Shown here in pieces: positions 1-5,293 of a stretch of DNA of 5,593 bases. The position numbers and the translations under genes were made by a program. This DNA is from a bacterium. GTDB taxonomy: Bacteria; RBG-13-66-14. Below the pieces are notes generated by a model, which did not search any database, was not told the origin of the DNA, and saw only the letters and a program-made list of their open reading frames with translations. The stretch is taken from assembly GCA_035528375.1 (NCBI GenBank), contig DATKYS010000065.1:1-5593 (forward strand). Reading direction: 5' to 3'. The number at the start of each line of letters is the position of its first letter. The first letter of the stretch is position 1.

Positions 1-90
1 TTCCCTACGACCGTAAATGTAGGGCGGGGTTTCCTAACCCCGCCGCTGGCGATGACGTAGGGGCCGACCGACGGCGCGCCGTTTAGGTCG
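1..90. repeat. Hairpin repeats downstream of frr, related to the right-edge family
   Basis: CCCTAC at 3-8 looks like the end of a unit that began outside the window. GTAGGGCGG at 19-27 opens a new one with a perfect 9-bp hairpin GGCGGGGTT/AACCCCGCC (23-44, 4-nt loop). GCGATGACGTAGGG (49-62) recurs exactly at 5286-5299. A further palindrome ACGGCGCGCCGT (71-82) is enclosed by CGACC/GGTCG (65-69, 86-90). No gene is seen. Confidence 0.7.
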
Positions 91-123
91 ACCCACCCCT
101 CTCCCTAACCCGTAAGCGCGCTT

Positions 124-138
124 CCCCCCAGAGGGGGG
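124..138 (-). terminator. Possible operon-end hairpin after frr
   Basis: Six C and six G pair around AGA, 24 nt past the frr stop on the minus strand, with alternative pairing to neighbouring G- and C-runs. No T-run follows in the direction of transcription, so a standard intrinsic terminator is not shown. It may instead be a module of the repeat family. Confidence 0.3.
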
Positions 139-161
139 AGGGGAAACCGCTTCGATGCCGC

Positions 162-719
162 CTAAACCTCCGAGATGTCGGCTATTTTCTCCTCCAGGAG
201 GGAGTCGATCTTGGCCGACTGCTCGTCGGTCATCTTCTGGACCACGTCCACGAGCCGGTCGCGCTCGTCCTCGCTGATGTCGCTCTTCTTCTCGGCGTTC
301 TTGAGCATCTCGTTGGCGTCGCGGCGGACGTTGCGGATGGAGACCTTGCCCTCCTCGGCCAGGCGGTGGGCCACCTTCGCCAGCTCCTTGCGCCGGTCCT
401 CGGTCAGCGGCGGGAAGGGCAGGCGGATGACCACGCCGTCGGAGGACGGGGTGATGCCGAGGTCCGACGACTGGATGGCCTTGACGATGGCCTCCACGGC
501 GGTCCTGTCCCAGGGCTGGACGACGACCATGCGCGGCTCGGGGACGCCGATGGTGGCCATCTGGTTCAGGGGGGTCTGGGTGCCGTAGTAGTCCACGCGG
601 ATGGAGTCCAGGATGGCGGGGTTGGCGCGTCCGGTGCGGATGGCGCGCAGGTCGCGCTTGGTCGCTTCAACGGCCTTCACCATGTTTTTTTGTGTCTCTA
701 TAAGGTGTGGCTCAGTCAT
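162..719 (-). CDS. frr: Ribosome recycling factor (RRF)
   Basis: RRF works with EF-G in the cytoplasm to split post-termination ribosomes from mRNA and tRNA. The 185-residue length is the usual family length. Recognisable blocks are RTGRA at residues 28-32, the VDYYGTQTPLNQMA hinge region at 42-55, SDLGITPSSDG at 85-95, PPLTEDRRKEL at 103-113 and VSIRNVRRDAN at 126-136, ending in the charged helix LLEEKIADISEV. The ATG at 719 is preceded by AGGAGA 5 nt away. That Shine-Dalgarno overlaps the TAG stop of the upstream membrane gene, so the two are probably translationally coupled. Oddity: codons 1-12 (CTT, ATA, ACA, CAA, AAA and others) are AT-rich and the strongly GC-rich codon use starts only near codon 13, next to the AT-rich cassette. 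Met13 could in principle start a shorter protein, but the family needs the N-terminal helix. Confidence 0.97.
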   Translation of the reverse strand: MTEPHLIETQKNMVKAVEATKRDLRAIRTGRANPAILDSIRVDYYGTQTPLNQMATIGVPEPRMVVVQPWDRTAVEAIVKAIQSSDLGITPSSDGVVIRLPFPPLTEDRRKELAKVAHRLAEEGKVSIRNVRRDANEMLKNAEKKSDISEDERDRLVDVVQKMTDEQSAKIDSLLEEKIADISEV

Positions 720-724
720 AGCGC

Positions 725-730
725 TCTCCT
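725..730 (-). promoter_or_regulatory. Ribosome binding site of frr overlapping the stop of the membrane gene
   Basis: AGGAGA lies 5 nt before the frr ATG, and its first bases are part of the TAG stop of the two-TM gene. The same AGGAGAGC string precedes rplM, so this site looks native to the host operon and not brought by the AT-rich cassette. Confidence 0.75.
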
Positions 731-1553
731 AAAGATTCCGTTTCTTGTTTATATAATCGGCAAAAGATACCGTGTTATCAAGATTCCACACAGCCTCGAA
801 ACATTTAGTATATTTTTCGAAAAGACTATTTTCATTATTCTTTATTATGTGTAATAAGGGAGCACTTGAACCAACCATGCCGTACAAATGTGGGGTTATT
901 AGCATATTGTCGTCGAAACGATATATGCTGTTGTAAAGAGTAGTGTTATGAAGTTTTACGTAGAATTTGTTATTTCTTGGGACGTATAATGGTTCTAGCT
1001 GTTCTAACATAGTTACTATTCTTTCCTTGATACTCCCAACTTTCCCTTCCTCATTGTTTCTTGATTTAATAAAATCAAATTCATCCTCGATGACAATTGG
1101 GTTACCAAGTAATATTCTGATTTGCACCATTTTTGCGATTTTTTCATTTAGTATTTCAATGAACCATGGCTGAAAAGATAAATGATGCATTGCATATGCC
1201 ATCAGATCAATCTGACTATTTGCATTTTTAAACATTGTCTTCCACAATAAATTACTTTCATCATTGTCTCGTTCATTCCAGATTGCGATTAATCCAGTTT
1301 TTTGTGAGCTTCGAATTAGCTTGTTTGCAATTGCTAATTGTTTTTTTATTTCAATATATGTATCAGGCATTGTTACTCTGAAGGTTCCAGATATTAAAGT
1401 AGCAGACATTAATGATACACCAAAGGCAAATAAAAAATTATTCCACCCTGGCTCAAATAGGTTAGTAATTGAGGATACAACAAAAAGGATACCAACAACA
1501 GCTAGCAATACGTGAATAACTAGTATCCATGTTGTTGAGGTTGGCTTTACCAT
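729..1553 (-). CDS. Two-TM membrane protein with C-terminal DUF5919-like domain
   Basis: A 274-residue protein of unknown function. Two hydrophobic segments (about residues 9-29 and 38-57), joined by a short loop with Glu-Pro-Gly-Trp, predict a membrane hairpin. A cytoplasmic part follows from about residue 60. Residues 114-257 contain IDLMAYAMHHLS, IRILLGNP (146-153), KLHNTTLYNSIYRFDD (200-215), LITPHLYG (218-225) and a final FEAVW. From memory this pattern matches the C-terminal domain annotated DUF5919 in actinobacterial XRE-type regulators, which carry a DNA-binding HTH where this protein has membrane helices. The H-T-L-Y-RFDD block faintly recalls a phospholipase D-like fold, but no intact HxK motif is seen. 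The gene is AT-rich, starts 5 nt after the NUDIX stop with only a weak Shine-Dalgarno, and its stop overlaps the frr ribosome site. A membrane-tethered ligand sensor or effector paired with the NUDIX enzyme is an inference. Confidence 0.85.
   Translation of the reverse strand: MVKPTSTTWILVIHVLLAVVGILFVVSSITNLFEPGWNNFLFAFGVSLMSATLISGTFRVTMPDTYIEIKKQLAIANKLIRSSQKTGLIAIWNERDNDESNLLWKTMFKNANSQIDLMAYAMHHLSFQPWFIEILNEKIAKMVQIRILLGNPIVIEDEFDFIKSRNNEEGKVGSIKERIVTMLEQLEPLYVPRNNKFYVKLHNTTLYNSIYRFDDNMLITPHLYGMVGSSAPLLHIIKNNENSLFEKYTKCFEAVWNLDNTVSFADYINKKRNL
753..781 (-). promoter_or_regulatory. Possible internal promoter for frr within the membrane gene
   Basis: On the minus strand TTGATA (781-776, five of six for a -35 box) is followed after 17 bp by GATTAT (758-753, four of six for a -10 box). 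A start near 746 would give a short leader carrying the frr Shine-Dalgarno. AT-rich DNA yields such matches by chance, so this is only a candidate. It would let the cassette supply frr transcription. Confidence 0.25.
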
Positions 1554-1558
1554 TATTT

Positions 1559-2026
1559 TTAATAAAAGGTTTTCTCAGAGTTTTTTTGATAATCACTAAT
1601 CCGTATGATTTGAGCTGGGTGAAGATTAATGTTATTTAATTCAGATAAATCAAAGAACTTTACTTCGAGTGATTCTTTACTGATTTTTATTTCCCCGCTA
1701 ACAACTGAACAAAGAAAACAAAGTGAAAATTGTTGTCGTATTTCTCCATCACTATATTCTATTATATGTTGTGGATCTGAATAAACACCGATAAGTTTAT
1801 CAACCTTTATGCGAATATTGCTTTCTTCATAAACTTCACGGATTGCTGTTTCAGAGATGGATTCACCAGGGATCATCGCTCCGCCGAGAAGAGACCAAAA
1901 GTTGTTGTCTTTCCTCCTGTGTAGCAATATTTGCCCTTTGTCATTGATAACAACAGCCGAAGCAGCAGGAACAATTGAATTTGGTTTGGGAGCGTTACTT
2001 ACGTGGTAATAGTCCTTTCTAGCCAT
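1559..2026 (-). CDS. NUDIX hydrolase
   Basis: A 155-residue cytoplasmic NUDIX-family enzyme; the family hydrolyses nucleoside diphosphates linked to another moiety, using metal ions. The Nudix box is at residues 49-71: Gly49, Glu55, then REVYEE at 63-68. Glu64, Glu67 and Glu68 are the expected metal ligands; the usual Gly of the EExG segment is Asn70. The N-terminal NAPKPNSIVPAASAVV and the YSDPQHIIEYSDGEIRQQFSLCF block (82-104) are typical of a subgroup I recall from Actinobacteria, but the substrate cannot be read from them. I chose the ATG at 2026 because AAAGGA lies 6 nt upstream; a GTG at 2041 in the same frame would add five residues but leaves no good ribosome site. The start is 1 nt past the pyrH stop, with its ribosome site inside pyrH, so expression should depend on the operon. 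AT-rich and unlike its neighbours, it is probably acquired together with the next gene. Confidence 0.93.
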   Translation of the reverse strand: MARKDYYHVSNAPKPNSIVPAASAVVINDKGQILLHRRKDNNFWSLLGGAMIPGESISETAIREVYEESNIRIKVDKLIGVYSDPQHIIEYSDGEIRQQFSLCFLCSVVSGEIKISKESLEVKFFDLSELNNINLHPAQIIRISDYQKNSEKTFY

Positions 2027-2027
2027 T

Positions 2028-2747
2028 TTAATTCCTTTCACGGCAAATGACGGTGGCGAAGCCCGGTTCGGTGATTGCGCGTAGCGGTCCGCCCGCCGCC
2101 TCGCCGGAGAAGACTAAAATCTCGATCCCGCCCCGGCGGCAGAGCTCCACCGCGGCCAGGTCCATCACCCCGAGGCGCCGGTCGAGGACCTCGTCGTAGG
2201 TCAGCCGATCGAAGCGTTTCGCCGAGGGGTCGGTCTTGGGGTCGGCGGAGTAGACGCCGTCCACCTGTGTGGCCTTCAGGATTGTTCCGGCGCCGAGCTC
2301 CAGAGCGCGCAGGGCCGCGGCGGTGTCCGTGGTGACGAAGGGCGCGCCGGTTCCCCCGCCGAAGACGCCGATGCCGCCGGAATCCAAAAACTCCCGCACC
2401 GCCTCGGGGCGGTACACGGCCACGTGGCCCGGCAGGGGGATGACCGTGTAGGCCCGGGCCTTGACCCCGGCCGCGCCCAGCGCGTCGGAGAGCGCCAGGG
2501 CGTTTATCACCGTGGCCAGCATCCCGGCGGTGTCGGCGGCGACGCGGTCGGAGAATGCGGAGTCGCGCCCGCGCAGGAGATTCCCCGCCCCGCACACGAC
2601 CCCGACCCCGTACCCCGCGCCCTTGAGTCCCGCGAGGTCTTCCACCGCCCGGGCGAGCGATCCCGCCTCCAGGGGTGAAAAGCCCCCCGGTCCGCGGCCG
2701 CCCAGCCGCTCGCCGGAGAGCTTCACGATAACCCGTCTGGGATTCAA
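2028..2747 (-). CDS. pyrH: UMP kinase
   Basis: PyrH phosphorylates UMP to UDP with ATP in pyrimidine nucleotide synthesis; it belongs to the amino-acid kinase fold and is normally a hexamer. The 239 residues carry KLSGE (9-13), an oxyanion-like loop GAGN (53-56, where most homologues have GGGN) followed by RG, the block ADTAGMLATVINALAL (71-86), GGTGAPFVTTDTAAALRA (131-148) and KATQVDGVY with ADP (158-170). The start is a TTG at 2747, two bases after the tsf stop, with GAGGAG 8 nt upstream inside the tsf 3' end. No ATG or GTG before KLSGE gives a better start; a GTG at codon 8 would cut into the first strand. The last codons (…CRERN then TAA) fall at the border to AT-rich DNA, so the final residues and stop may be altered by the insertion. 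The next gene begins 1 nt after the stop. Confidence 0.96.
   Translation of the reverse strand: MNPRRVIVKLSGERLGGRGPGGFSPLEAGSLARAVEDLAGLKGAGYGVGVVCGAGNLLRGRDSAFSDRVAADTAGMLATVINALALSDALGAAGVKARAYTVIPLPGHVAVYRPEAVREFLDSGGIGVFGGGTGAPFVTTDTAAALRALELGAGTILKATQVDGVYSADPKTDPSAKRFDRLTYDEVLDRRLGVMDLAAVELCRRGGIEILVFSGEAAGGPLRAITEPGFATVICRERN
2033..2038 (-). promoter_or_regulatory. Ribosome binding site of the NUDIX gene inside the pyrH 3' end
   Basis: AAAGGA on the minus strand, 6 nt before the ATG at 2026, lies in the last codons of pyrH. It decides the start in favour of the ATG over the upstream GTG and places cassette expression under pyrH translation. Confidence 0.7.
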
Positions 2748-2749
2748 GC

Positions 2750-3364
2750 CTAGGACTCCTCGCCCAGTTGGAAACGGACGAAGCGCGTCACCTGGATGTT
2801 CTCGCCCAGCTTGGCCACGTGCTGTTTGATGTAGTCCGCCACCGTCCGGTCCTTCTCTTCCGGCTGGTTCTTGATGAAGAGCTGGTTCAGCAGGGCGTTT
2901 TCTTTCAGGAATTTCTGCATCTTGCCCTCGACGATTTTCTCCACGACCTGGGGCGGCTTGCCGGACTCGGCGGCCTGCTCGGCGTAGACGCGGCGCTCGG
3001 CCTCCAGCACCTCGGGGGCGAAACCGTCGGTGTCCACGGCCAGGGGCGCCATGGCGGCCACCTGCATGCAGAGGTCCTTGGCCAGGGCCTTGAAATCGTC
3101 GGTGCGGGCCACGAAGTCCGTCTCGCAGCGCAGCTCGAGCATGACGCCCAGCTTGGCGCCGGCGTGGACGTAGGTGTGGATGAGCCCCTCGTCGGCGCAG
3201 CGGCCGGACTTCTTGTCGGCGGTGGCCAGACCCTTGACCCGCAGGTGCTCGACCGCCTTCGCCTCGTCGCCGCCGGATTCCACCAGGGCCTTTTTGCAGT
3301 CCACGATGCCGGCGCCGGTCTTCTGCCGCAGCGCCATGACCTCTTTGGCGGAAATTTCTGCCAT
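2750..3364 (-). CDS. tsf: Elongation factor Ts, short form
   Basis: EF-Ts is the guanine nucleotide exchange factor that releases GDP from EF-Tu. At 204 residues this is the short type with a single core subdomain, in contrast to the roughly 280-residue E. coli form. The N-terminal UBA-like module shows LRQKTGAGIVDCKKAL (12-27) and LRVKGL (41-46). The EF-Tu-contacting TDFVAR motif is at 82-87. The C-terminal LLNQLFIKN and GENIQVTRFVRFQLGE blocks complete the family pattern. The ATG at 3364 has GAGG 5 nt upstream. The gene lies 37 nt after rpsB, the near-universal neighbour, and its 3' end supplies the ribosome binding site for the TTG-started pyrH. GC-rich, with no sign of transfer. Confidence 0.97.
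   Translation of the reverse strand: MAEISAKEVMALRQKTGAGIVDCKKALVESGGDEAKAVEHLRVKGLATADKKSGRCADEGLIHTYVHAGAKLGVMLELRCETDFVARTDDFKALAKDLCMQVAAMAPLAVDTDGFAPEVLEAERRVYAEQAAESGKPPQVVEKIVEGKMQKFLKENALLNQLFIKNQPEEKDRTVADYIKQHVAKLGENIQVTRFVRFQLGEES
2756..2761 (-). promoter_or_regulatory. Ribosome binding site fixing the TTG start of pyrH
   Basis: GAGGAG in the last tsf codons lies 8 nt before the TTG at 2747. This strong site supports a non-ATG start and couples pyrH translation to tsf. Confidence 0.75.
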
Positions 3365-3401
3365 GATTACCTCGAATGCCTCGCTGGTTTTTTTAAGCGG
3401 G

Positions 3402-4124
3402 TCAGGCGACGGGCATCTCGTTGACGATCCGGCCGCCGGTGGCGATGGCGCCGCCCTCGATGACGGCGTCGGAGATGGCCCGGCTGATGAGCTGGATGCC
3501 CCGGATGGCGTCGTCGTTGCCGGGGATGAGGTAGGTCAGCTCGTCGGGGTCCGCGTTGGTGTCGGCGATGGCGACGATGGGAATCCCCAGGGTGTTGGCC
3601 TCCTTGACGGCGATGTGCTCGCGCTTGGGGTCCACCACGAAGAGCGCCTGGGGCGGGCTTTTCATCCCCCGGATGCCCACCAGGAGCGCGGAGAGCTTCC
3701 CGTGCTTTTTGGTGAGCATGGTACGCTCCTTCTTCGAGAGGCCCTCGAAGCTCTCGGAGCCGAGAAGGTGCTCCAGCTTGTCCAGGCGTTCCAGGCTGCC
3801 CTTGATGGTCTGGAAGTTGGTCAGGGTGCCGCCGAGCCAGCGCTTTGTGACGTAGAACATGCCGGCTCGCTCGGCCTCCCGGGCCACGATGGCCTGGGCC
3901 TGGCGCTTGGTGCCGACGAAGATTATCCTCCCGCCCCGCGCCGCGGTCTGGGTGACGAAGTCGCACGCCTTGCGCAGGAGCTGCACCGACTTCTGCAGGT
4001 CAATTATATAGATGCCGTTGCGTTCCCCGTAGATGTAGGGCTTCATCTTGGGGTTCCAACGGCGGGTCTGGTGGCCGAAGTGGATGCCGGCCTCCAGCAT
4101 GGCTCGCATGGAGAATTCGGGCAT
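3402..4124 (-). CDS. rpsB: 30S ribosomal protein S2
   Basis: S2 is a late-binding small-subunit protein at the head-body junction, needed with S1 for mRNA recruitment. The 240-residue product has the N-terminal signature EAGIHFGHQTRRWNPKM (11-27), IYIIDLQKSVQLL (38-50), the RWLGGTLTNF block (95-104) and the C-terminal VVDPKRE…AVKEANTLGIPI…DTNADPDELTYLIPGNDDA (163-206). The ATG at 4124 is chosen since it has an ACGAGGAA ribosome site. An in-frame ATG five codons upstream directly abuts a GGAGG, too close to use it. The frame stays open far upstream through rpsI, but that stretch is antisense-like GC-driven reading and not S2. A 146-nt gap with several hairpins separates it from rpsI, so extra control at this point is possible. 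Confidence 0.97.
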   Translation of the reverse strand: MPEFSMRAMLEAGIHFGHQTRRWNPKMKPYIYGERNGIYIIDLQKSVQLLRKACDFVTQTAARGGRIIFVGTKRQAQAIVAREAERAGMFYVTKRWLGGTLTNFQTIKGSLERLDKLEHLLGSESFEGLSKKERTMLTKKHGKLSALLVGIRGMKSPPQALFVVDPKREHIAVKEANTLGIPIVAIADTNADPDELTYLIPGNDDAIRGIQLISRAISDAVIEGGAIATGGRIVNEMPVA

Positions 4125-4160
4125 GGTTCCTCGTTTCATCCTCCGCCTTCCGGACCCGCT

Positions 4161-4179
4161 CGGCGCGCGTTGTGCGCCG
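4161..4179 (-). promoter_or_regulatory. Hairpin in the rpsB leader
   Basis: CGGCGC and GCGCCG pair perfectly around a 7-nt loop, 36 nt before the rpsB ATG. S2 autoregulates through its leader in some bacteria, so this could be part of such a structure, but no recognised motif was seen. The rest of 4125-4270 contains no ORF or evident promoter. Confidence 0.4.
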
Positions 4180-4211
4180 GGGGCAACGAGTGTGTGGAAG
4201 GCGTGCGTATT

Positions 4212-4225
4212 GGCCCGTGGGGGCC
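4212..4225 (-). repeat. Third hairpin in the rpsI-rpsB gap
   Basis: GGCCC and GGGCC form a perfect 5-bp stem with a 4-nt loop. It sits five bases from the tandem pair and is also bounded by an AAACC-type linker on the minus strand, so it looks like a diverged third member of the same row. Confidence 0.6.
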
Positions 4226-4230
4226 GGTTT

Positions 4231-4267
4231 GCGTCCGGGTGGACGCGGTTTGCGTCCGGGTGGACGC
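4231..4267 (-). repeat. Two tandem perfect hairpins after rpsI
   Basis: Two exact copies of a 21-bp unit (4231-4251 and 4252-4272) each hold GCGTCC and GGACGC pairing around a 4-nt loop: 4231-4246 and 4252-4267. The second unit reaches into the rpsI TAA stop. On the minus strand the copies are separated by AAACC. With no following T-run they are not standard terminators; transcript stabilising or attenuating structures are possible. Confidence 0.8.
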
Positions 4268-4270
4268 GGT

Positions 4271-4666
4271 TTATCTCTTGGAGAACTGGAAGCGGGCGCG
4301 GGCGCCGCGCTGGCCGTACTTCTTGCGCTCCTTGATCCGGGCGTCGCGCCGGAGGAGCCCGGCCTCCTTCAGGGTGTGCCGGAGCTCGGGGTCGTACTTC
4401 TCCAGGGCCCGGGCGATGCCCAGGCTCAGGGCGTCCGCCTGGCCGGTGAGGCCGCCGCCGGTGAGGGTGGCGTGCACGTCGAAGCGGTCGGCGGCGTTGG
4501 ACGCCTCGAGGGGGTGCCGGACTCTCTTGCGCCACACCTCCCGGGGGAAGTGGTCCTCCATCTCGCGCCGGTTGACCAGGATCCTGCCCTCGCCGGGCAC
4601 GAGGCGCACCCGGGCGATGGCGGTCTTGCGGCGGCCGGTGGCCCAGATGGAGCTCTTTTCGATCAT
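4271..4666 (-). CDS. rpsI: 30S ribosomal protein S9
   Basis: S9 sits in the small-subunit head; its basic C-terminal tail reaches the P-site tRNA anticodon arm. The product is 131 residues, the usual size, with [19 protein letters not shown] near the N-terminus (9-27), the family signature [19 protein letters not shown] at 70-88, [16 protein letters not shown] at the end, and the conserved terminal SKR. The ATG at 4666 is chosen: GAGGAG lies 4 nt upstream. A TTG at 4678 would add four residues but would overlap the rplM stop. The gene follows rplM by 8 nt and shares its Shine-Dalgarno with the rplM stop codon region, the standard L13-S9 pairing. Its stop codon overlaps the first tandem hairpin unit of the following gap. 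Confidence 0.97.
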   Translation of the reverse strand: MIEKSSIWATGRRKTAIARVRLVPGEGRILVNRREMEDHFPREVWRKRVRHPLEASNAADRFDVHATLTGGGLTGQADALSLGIARALEKYDPELRHTLKEAGLLRRDARIKERKKYGQRGARARFQFSKR

Positions 4667-4674
4667 GACGCTCC

Positions 4675-5109
4675 TCAACCCTCGAGGGTGTAGGCCGCGG
4701 GTTTTTGTGCCTGGTGCCTGTGCTCGGGTCCCGCGTAGACCCGCAGGCGTTTGAGCATCTTCCGCCCGAGGTGGTTCTTGGGCACCATTCCCGCCACGGC
4801 CCAGTGGACGGCGAGGTCGGGGTGGTGCTCCATTATCTCGGCGTAGGGGGTGGACTTCAGCCCGCCGGGGTAACCCGAGTGGTGGCGGTGGAACTTCTGT
4901 TCCAGTTTGCGGCCGGTGAGCTTCACCCGGGCGGCGTTGACGACGACGACGAAATCGCCGGCGTCGAGGTGCGGCGCCCAGTACGTTTTGTGCTTGCCGC
5001 GCAGAAGACCGGCCACGCGGGTCGCCACGCGGCCCAGAGGTGCGTCTGCGGCGTCCACCACGTGCCAGGCGCGCTCTACGTCGGCTAGCTTCTTCTGAAA
5101 GGTGCCCAT
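4675..5109 (-). CDS. rplM: 50S ribosomal protein L13
   Basis: L13 is an early-assembly large-subunit protein that binds 23S rRNA. The 144 residues match the family in full: [25 protein letters not shown] at about 15-39, [14 protein letters not shown] (46-59), [19 protein letters not shown] (65-83) and the L13 signature [23 protein letters not shown] at 105-127. The ATG at 5109 is preceded by AGGAGAG with rather long spacing of about 12 nt. It is the first gene of the operon: a strong promoter lies about 60-90 nt upstream and the leader contains a small GC hairpin. rpsI follows 8 nt downstream. Confidence 0.97.
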   Translation of the reverse strand: MGTFQKKLADVERAWHVVDAADAPLGRVATRVAGLLRGKHKTYWAPHLDAGDFVVVVNAARVKLTGRKLEQKFHRHHSGYPGGLKSTPYAEIMEHHPDLAVHWAVAGMVPKNHLGRKMLKRLRVYAGPEHRHQAQKPAAYTLEG

Positions 5110-5140
5110 GTTTTAAGTGCTCTCCTGGGGCCCGGTGAAT

Positions 5141-5157
5141 CGCCGGCCTTCCCGGCG
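5141..5157 (-). promoter_or_regulatory. Hairpin in the rplM mRNA leader
   Basis: CGCCGG and CCGGCG form a perfect 6-bp stem around a 5-nt loop (RNA loop GAAGG), between the predicted transcription start and the rplM ribosome site. Some bacteria control L13-S9 through an L13-binding leader; whether this small hairpin does so cannot be told from sequence. It may be only a GC-driven palindrome. Confidence 0.3.
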
Positions 5158-5168
5158 CGCGGACGGCA

Positions 5169-5198
5169 AGTATAGAAAAGGGCGGGCGCGGATGTCAA
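5169..5198 (-). promoter_or_regulatory. Sigma-70-type promoter of the rplM operon
   Basis: On the minus strand TTGACA (5198-5193) matches the -35 consensus exactly. After an 18-bp GC-rich spacer comes TATACT (5174-5169), five of six for the -10 box. Transcription would start near 5162, giving a leader of about 52 nt before the rplM ATG. It is the only AT-containing hexamer pair seen in this GC-rich gap, and it has the right orientation and distance to drive the whole ribosomal operon. Confidence 0.85.
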
Positions 5199-5293
5199 GA
5201 AAAGCCCGTCGTCCGGGCCGGATTTTCGCCTTTGGTGATGGGTTTTTTATGAGGCAGCCCTCACGCCGGCCAGCGCCTCGCATTTGCGATGAC

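Larger units (their letters stand above)
730..2040 (-). other. AT-rich two-gene islet inserted between pyrH and frr
   Basis: Base composition changes sharply near 2041, where the GC-rich pyrH coding gives way to about 27-38% G+C in sample lines, and returns to high GC near 684-730. The segment holds only the NUDIX gene and the two-TM gene. No integrase, transposase, tRNA or clear terminal inverted repeat is seen. GAAAGGAAT (2031-2039) and GAAACGGAAT (735-744), read on the minus strand, form a 9/10 near-direct repeat at the two ends. Lateral acquisition is inferred from composition and from the break in a conserved operon. Confidence 0.8.

Noticed and set aside
967-1515. Two plus-strand frames (68 and 83 codons) opposite the membrane gene.
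   Set aside because: They are short, antisense to a gene with coherent domain structure, and show no motif.
684-2041. A transposon or integron cassette with inverted repeats or an attC site.
   Set aside because: No matching terminal inverted repeats, attC-like palindrome, transposase or integrase could be seen at the borders, only a 9/10 near-direct repeat.
2027-2041. The GTG at 2041 as the start of the NUDIX gene.
   Set aside because: It lies inside pyrH without a suitable ribosome site, whereas the ATG at 2026 has AAAGGA at 6 nt and begins at the family's usual N-terminus.
2038-2595. A 185-codon minus-strand frame inside pyrH.
   Set aside because: It is an out-of-frame reading of pyrH with Arg/Gly/Pro-rich composition; the UMP kinase frame carries all family motifs.
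4125-4535. The in-frame upstream extension of rpsB to 377 codons.
   Set aside because: The extra residues are Arg/Pro-rich and read across rpsI in another frame. S2 homology starts at the ATG at 4124, which has a ribosome site.
3174-4754. A 526-codon open frame on the plus strand across tsf, rpsB and rpsI.
   Set aside because: It lies antisense to three well-identified genes in high-GC DNA, where stop codons are rare in such frames. Its translation is low-complexity Gly/Val/Ala/Leu/Asp-rich with no domain.
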